Shown piece by piece: positions 60,608 to 64,000 of a DNA stretch of 64,000 nt (position 1 is the first letter of the stretch; each line of letters opens with the position of its first letter). The position numbers were made by a program, and so were the translations under genes. The notes under the pieces were generated by a model that worked only from the letters and a program-made list of their open reading frames with translations, did no database searches and was not told where the DNA came from. The stretch is from Halichondria panicea (Eukaryota > Porifera > Demospongiae > Suberitida > Halichondriidae): assembly GCF_963675165.1 (NCBI RefSeq), contig NC_087391.1, forward strand, positions 5,010,646 through 5,074,645, given 5' to 3'.

Positions 60608-61085
60608 GCTAAGATAATGAAAGTACCGCGGGTGCTGATGCCTCGGTGGAAATGCTAACATAAAACTACTAATAGCTATGCTGCTTTTATACGCAGTCAT
60701 GATGAACATTAATTTTTGTTTGCTGCATGCAAACTCAAAGAGTGGGTAATGATCGACCTGATTGTTGTTAAAAACTATCGATACCAAAAGTTCAAGTCTA
60801 AAATTAATGGTTGCCAATAGTGCAGCAGAGCCTTGCAGCTTTCTTCTCACTCTTGCAGCTACCAATAGCTAGCGTTCTAGTCCAGAGCTAACTACTAAGT
60901 AGAGTAGCAACACTGGTAAACAAGTTATTTGGCTACGTGCTCTTCTGAAAAGGCTGCAATGGCATCAAGTAAGCAAAACTAGGCATAACTCGAGAATGAA
61001 GCATTATTTTGCAAATTCACGAATTAAGATCCAAGAAAACATGACTAGAAGCCTATAGAAACTCTTACTTGCACTTCATTGATCC
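60608..61085 (-). repeat. Interspersed repeat, right copy flanking the oxidase gene
   Basis: Inverted partner of 56851-57323; about 75-85 percent alike by eye with small indels. Confidence 0.9.
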
Positions 61086-61214
61086 TTAAGCAGCTGTAGC
61101 AGTCTACACACACACACACGGACACACAAACACACTACTGTATATATATACCTCGCTTGCATATGCGCACCGAGGCATAATCATGCAAGTTCACATGCAT
61201 GCAGCTATAATTAT

Positions 61215-61491
61215 ACCGTATAGCGCGAAATTTTCGAGGGGCTTAATTTTCGCGGATAGCAATCCTACATGTCCACGAAAAATTCAATTACCTGCTTAGC
61301 CTCGATCCCAGGCCGAGCGTTCAATTGCATGGAGACGGATCGGATCTGGGGCTATTACCTGCTATACATGCAAAGATTTAAAGGTGTGGCTTCCGGTAAG
61401 CAGTCGTTCCGCAAACATTGTGCAACAAAAATGCTTTTAGAAGCCAATCCACGAAATATAAGTGCCTCGAAAATTTCGCGCTATATACGGT
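61215..61491. mobile_element. MITE copy A, 277 bp with intact terminal repeats
   Basis: Left end ACCGTATAGCGCGAAATTTT, right end the complement of ACCGTATATAGCGCGAAATT, flanked by TA-rich DNA. There is no coding capacity. A truncated copy lies at 30050-30240. The ends and TA flanks suggest mobilisation by a Tc1/mariner- or Harbinger-type transposase. Confidence 0.85.
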
Positions 61492-62716
61492 ATATATAGA
61501 TAGAGAGAGCAAAGGAAGAGAACTGCATGCGTGAGGAAGACCATACATAGGTGCCAACTGTCCCAGGAAAATCCCGGATTCGGAGGCTCTGTCCCGTCTG
61601 GAAATTGCTATTTACTTGAAATGTCATGGATTTTCAAGGTTGCTGCTCCTGAGCCAGGGTAATACAGTCCAAAAAAGCGCTGGCTTGAAAGCTTAAACTA
61701 TGAGTTTCTTGACTATAATTATGCTGTCTGTCTATATCCAGAAATTAACTTTTTAAGACTATGAAAAGTTGATTAGATCCCACTTGAGACTGCATGGAGT
61801 GTGTTAAGCGGCTAGGGAATTATATAGATCCCACTTGAGATGACCTCATGCAAAGTTGCTCTGGTAAGAATTGATCTGGTGGGAGTTGATCTCATGAAAG
61901 TTGATCTCCTGTGCACACACCATACAGACTGACCACATGCATGCAGTAACAATATATGCCATGATATTGGGACTGCTATTCTTTTGATCTCAAAGGCAAC
62001 AAATATCATTACAGTTTTGATCAGCATATTAAAACCGGCATTTATAGAGACATAATTATAATTATATATCACATGGTTAGTTTACATCTGGAACACTCCA
62101 GCCAGCATGCAGTTTATGTTGCAAAAACAATGAAAATGACAGACACACGCGCACACACACAAACACTGAACTTCATTCTTCTTCATGCATGCACTTATTA
62201 TATATACATGCATGCATGATTGATAATTATAATTATATACTATATTTTAGATATTGTATACTCACCTAGCTTAGATGATGAAAATGTATCACAAGGTTCA
62301 ATTAATATTATAGATTATAGATACTCCTTTATATACTAGATCAGGAGGTATAATCATGCACCCACAATTATGCTTTCTCATGCATGCATGAAGTTTCCAA
62401 GCAGTATACAGTGCAGACATACAGTATCCTGCCAGTATTGGCTGAGTTTTGGCGAGGCAATAGGACAATCTTGATTTGCGCATGCGCACAAGGGCAATTC
62501 TAGCTGGGATACAATCCGGGACAATAACTGAGCCAACAAGTGAGCCAGTAACTGAGCCACATGGGGCCATTTCCTGGGACACAATCTAGGGCACATGTGT
62601 ATTGTATAGTATTTTGGTTGCGTACTCTGGACTATAGGCTTCAAAGGTAAGGAACAAAAGGGTGCTTTCCCAGGGAAGTTTCCAAGCAATAATATAAGCA
62701 AGAGTTCATAATGTAT

Positions 62717-63007
62717 GAACTCGTATGCAAGATCAAAGAGAGTCAGTAGTAAGTAATTGTCTTTATAGTCTGAATGGCACTTACAATAGTTTCACTATAA
62801 TTATTGCTTGAAAACTTCCCTATAGCCATGCACCCTTATACTATATGCAAGAGTTTATAATGCATATAATAGTATAAGGGTGCATGGCTATATACATGTA
62901 TAGGGAAGTTTCCAAGCAATAATTATAGTGAAACTATTGTAAGTGTGCCATTCAGACTATGAATACAATTAATTACTACTGACTCTCTTTAATCTTGCAT
63001 ATGAGTT
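62717..63007. repeat. Long near-perfect palindrome, arms about 140 bp
   Basis: Left arm 62717-62849 and right arm 62861-63007 are complementary through TATGCAAGAT, GAGAGTCAGTAGTAA, TAGTCTGAATGGCAC, ACAATAGTTTCACTATAATT and GCCATGCACCCTTATACTAT, with a loop of about 11 bases. Likely a foldback transposon. Confidence 0.9.
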
Positions 63008-63116
63008 AATAATTCTGTTTCAGGAGTCCCATGCAGGGCTTCATTTATGGAGGGGGAAAGTGCCCCTGCATGCATGCATTGGCCATGCGTGCATGTATAT
63101 GCATGGCATTGCATTA

Positions 63117-63650
63117 TGGTGGGCCGTTTGTTTCAAAATTCAAATGTTATATTTTCATTCAGATTACAATACATTCATTCAAGACCTGCAATTGTCATTC
63201 AAGATTTTAATGCATTCAAGTCGACAATAATTATTCAAGATATTCATGCATGCATGCATATACAGTCATTAAAACACAACATTTAAGAGATGTCCTTTGC
63301 TTAATGCTCAAAACTCGGAGGTCAGCAACGAACCCTGACCTCTTGTTAATTTTCGTCAATCAATGTCATGTTTCTGGTTTGGGAATCACCTTACCACTAC
63401 TGAGGGAGGGAGTTGATTATTGTGAACCCCATTTCCTGTTAATTAAAACAACTACACCATGCAATAAAACCACAAAGTGTGGCTATTAGTAAAGTCATCT
63501 GAAATTATGCATGTTTATGCATCCATCAAAATCTTGAATCTTGAATGAATAATCTTGAATGCTCTTCAATGAAAATTGCACATCTTGAATGAATGTATTG
63601 TGATCTGAATGAAAATGTAACATTTAAATTTTGAAACAAACGGCCCACCA
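63117..63650. mobile_element. TIR element of 534 bp with long terminal repeats
   Basis: Ends TGGTGGGCCGTTTGTTTCAA and the matching complement, terminal repeats of about 85 bases each. The inner 360 bases carry no protein signal. A non-autonomous DNA transposon. Confidence 0.85.
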
Positions 63651-64000
63651 TATTGCATGGCCCTTTTGTTTTACCTCCTTTGATTCCACAAAACATTGGT
63701 CTGTTCTTCAACTTACCATACAGTCAGGTGTGATCAAACAATCTGCATGAGGAGCATGCATATTGTATGCCCCCATGCAGAAGGCCATGCATGTATACTA
63801 TATCGCACACGAATATCCGGCTTTCCCCTATTTATAGTCTGCTTTCTCCCACCCCCTTGAAAAATGCCGTTTTCAGTCTTGTATTCTTTAGAACACACCT
63901 ATATAGCCAAGATAATCTGTGTGCCGAGCGCGAGCGAGGTGCAGCCGAGTGCATTATGTAACCGAAAGCCCATCCGAATGATTATTATTAAAACATGTGA

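Larger units (their letters stand above)
59855..64000. other. Repeat-rich intergenic DNA, no gene seen
   Basis: About 4.1 kb, AT-rich with many GCATGC steps. It holds the inverted repeat partner at 60608-61085, a MITE (61215-61491), a palindrome (62717-63007) and a TIR element (63117-63650). The short open frames here lack any family signal or splice context. Confidence 0.65.

Noticed and set aside
61269-61499. 76-residue frame near 61.3 kb
   Set aside because: Lies inside the MITE; no coding signature.
63047-63489. Short frames near the right edge
   Set aside because: Overlap a TIR element and repeated motifs; no domain and no splice partners.

Overview
This is a eukaryotic, almost certainly invertebrate animal, genomic window. 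The evidence is intron-split genes with GT-AG junctions, animal-specific families (usherin, two TGF-beta ligands), CA/GT microsatellites, many small inverted-repeat elements and AT-rich spacers. The gene set (usherin, TGF-beta-type ligands, laccase-like multicopper oxidase, close gene spacing) fits an early-branching animal, most likely a sponge. The species is an inference that the sequence alone cannot prove. Exon joins below were made by eye at GT/AG borders. Every multi-exon gene given an exon list keeps one open frame across all joins, which supports the models.

Layout. 1-19902 (+): 3' four-fifths of an usherin-like gene (laminin-EGF repeats, FN3, two laminin G, about 30 FN3, TM segment, PDZ-ligand tail). 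19903-21508: spacer with a TIR element. 21509-23637 (-): NAAA/acid-ceramidase-type hydrolase, head to head (104 bp) with 23742-27774 (+), a coiled-coil protein with 14-residue repeats. 27957-31935 (-): R3H-like protein of unknown role. 32198-33624 and 34188-35887 (-): two tandem TGF-beta ligands. 36509-47131 (-): KCTD3/SHKBP1-type BTB-WD protein, 15 exons. 47438-50769 (-): cytosolic HSP90 with a heat-shock element, divergent from 51104-53856 (+), WDR20-like. 54083-55066 (-): unrecognised 230-residue protein, divergent from 55241-56698 (+), ZFYVE19/ANCHR-like. 57522-59804 (-): multicopper oxidase flanked by two inverted copies of one repeat. 59820-64000: repeat-rich DNA with no gene seen.

The genes do not form one pathway. 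They are mostly housekeeping or cell-biological genes (chaperone, deubiquitinase cofactor, abscission checkpoint, lipid hydrolase) plus secreted or surface proteins (usherin, TGF-beta pair, oxidase). The most interesting signals are a nine-cysteine TGF-beta-type ligand beside a seven-cysteine paralogue, the conserved usherin architecture down to a class I PDZ tail, 3' splice sites set in CA microsatellites in several genes, and tandem duplications that copy splice donors. I found no CRISPR array, operon, tRNA or rRNA gene.
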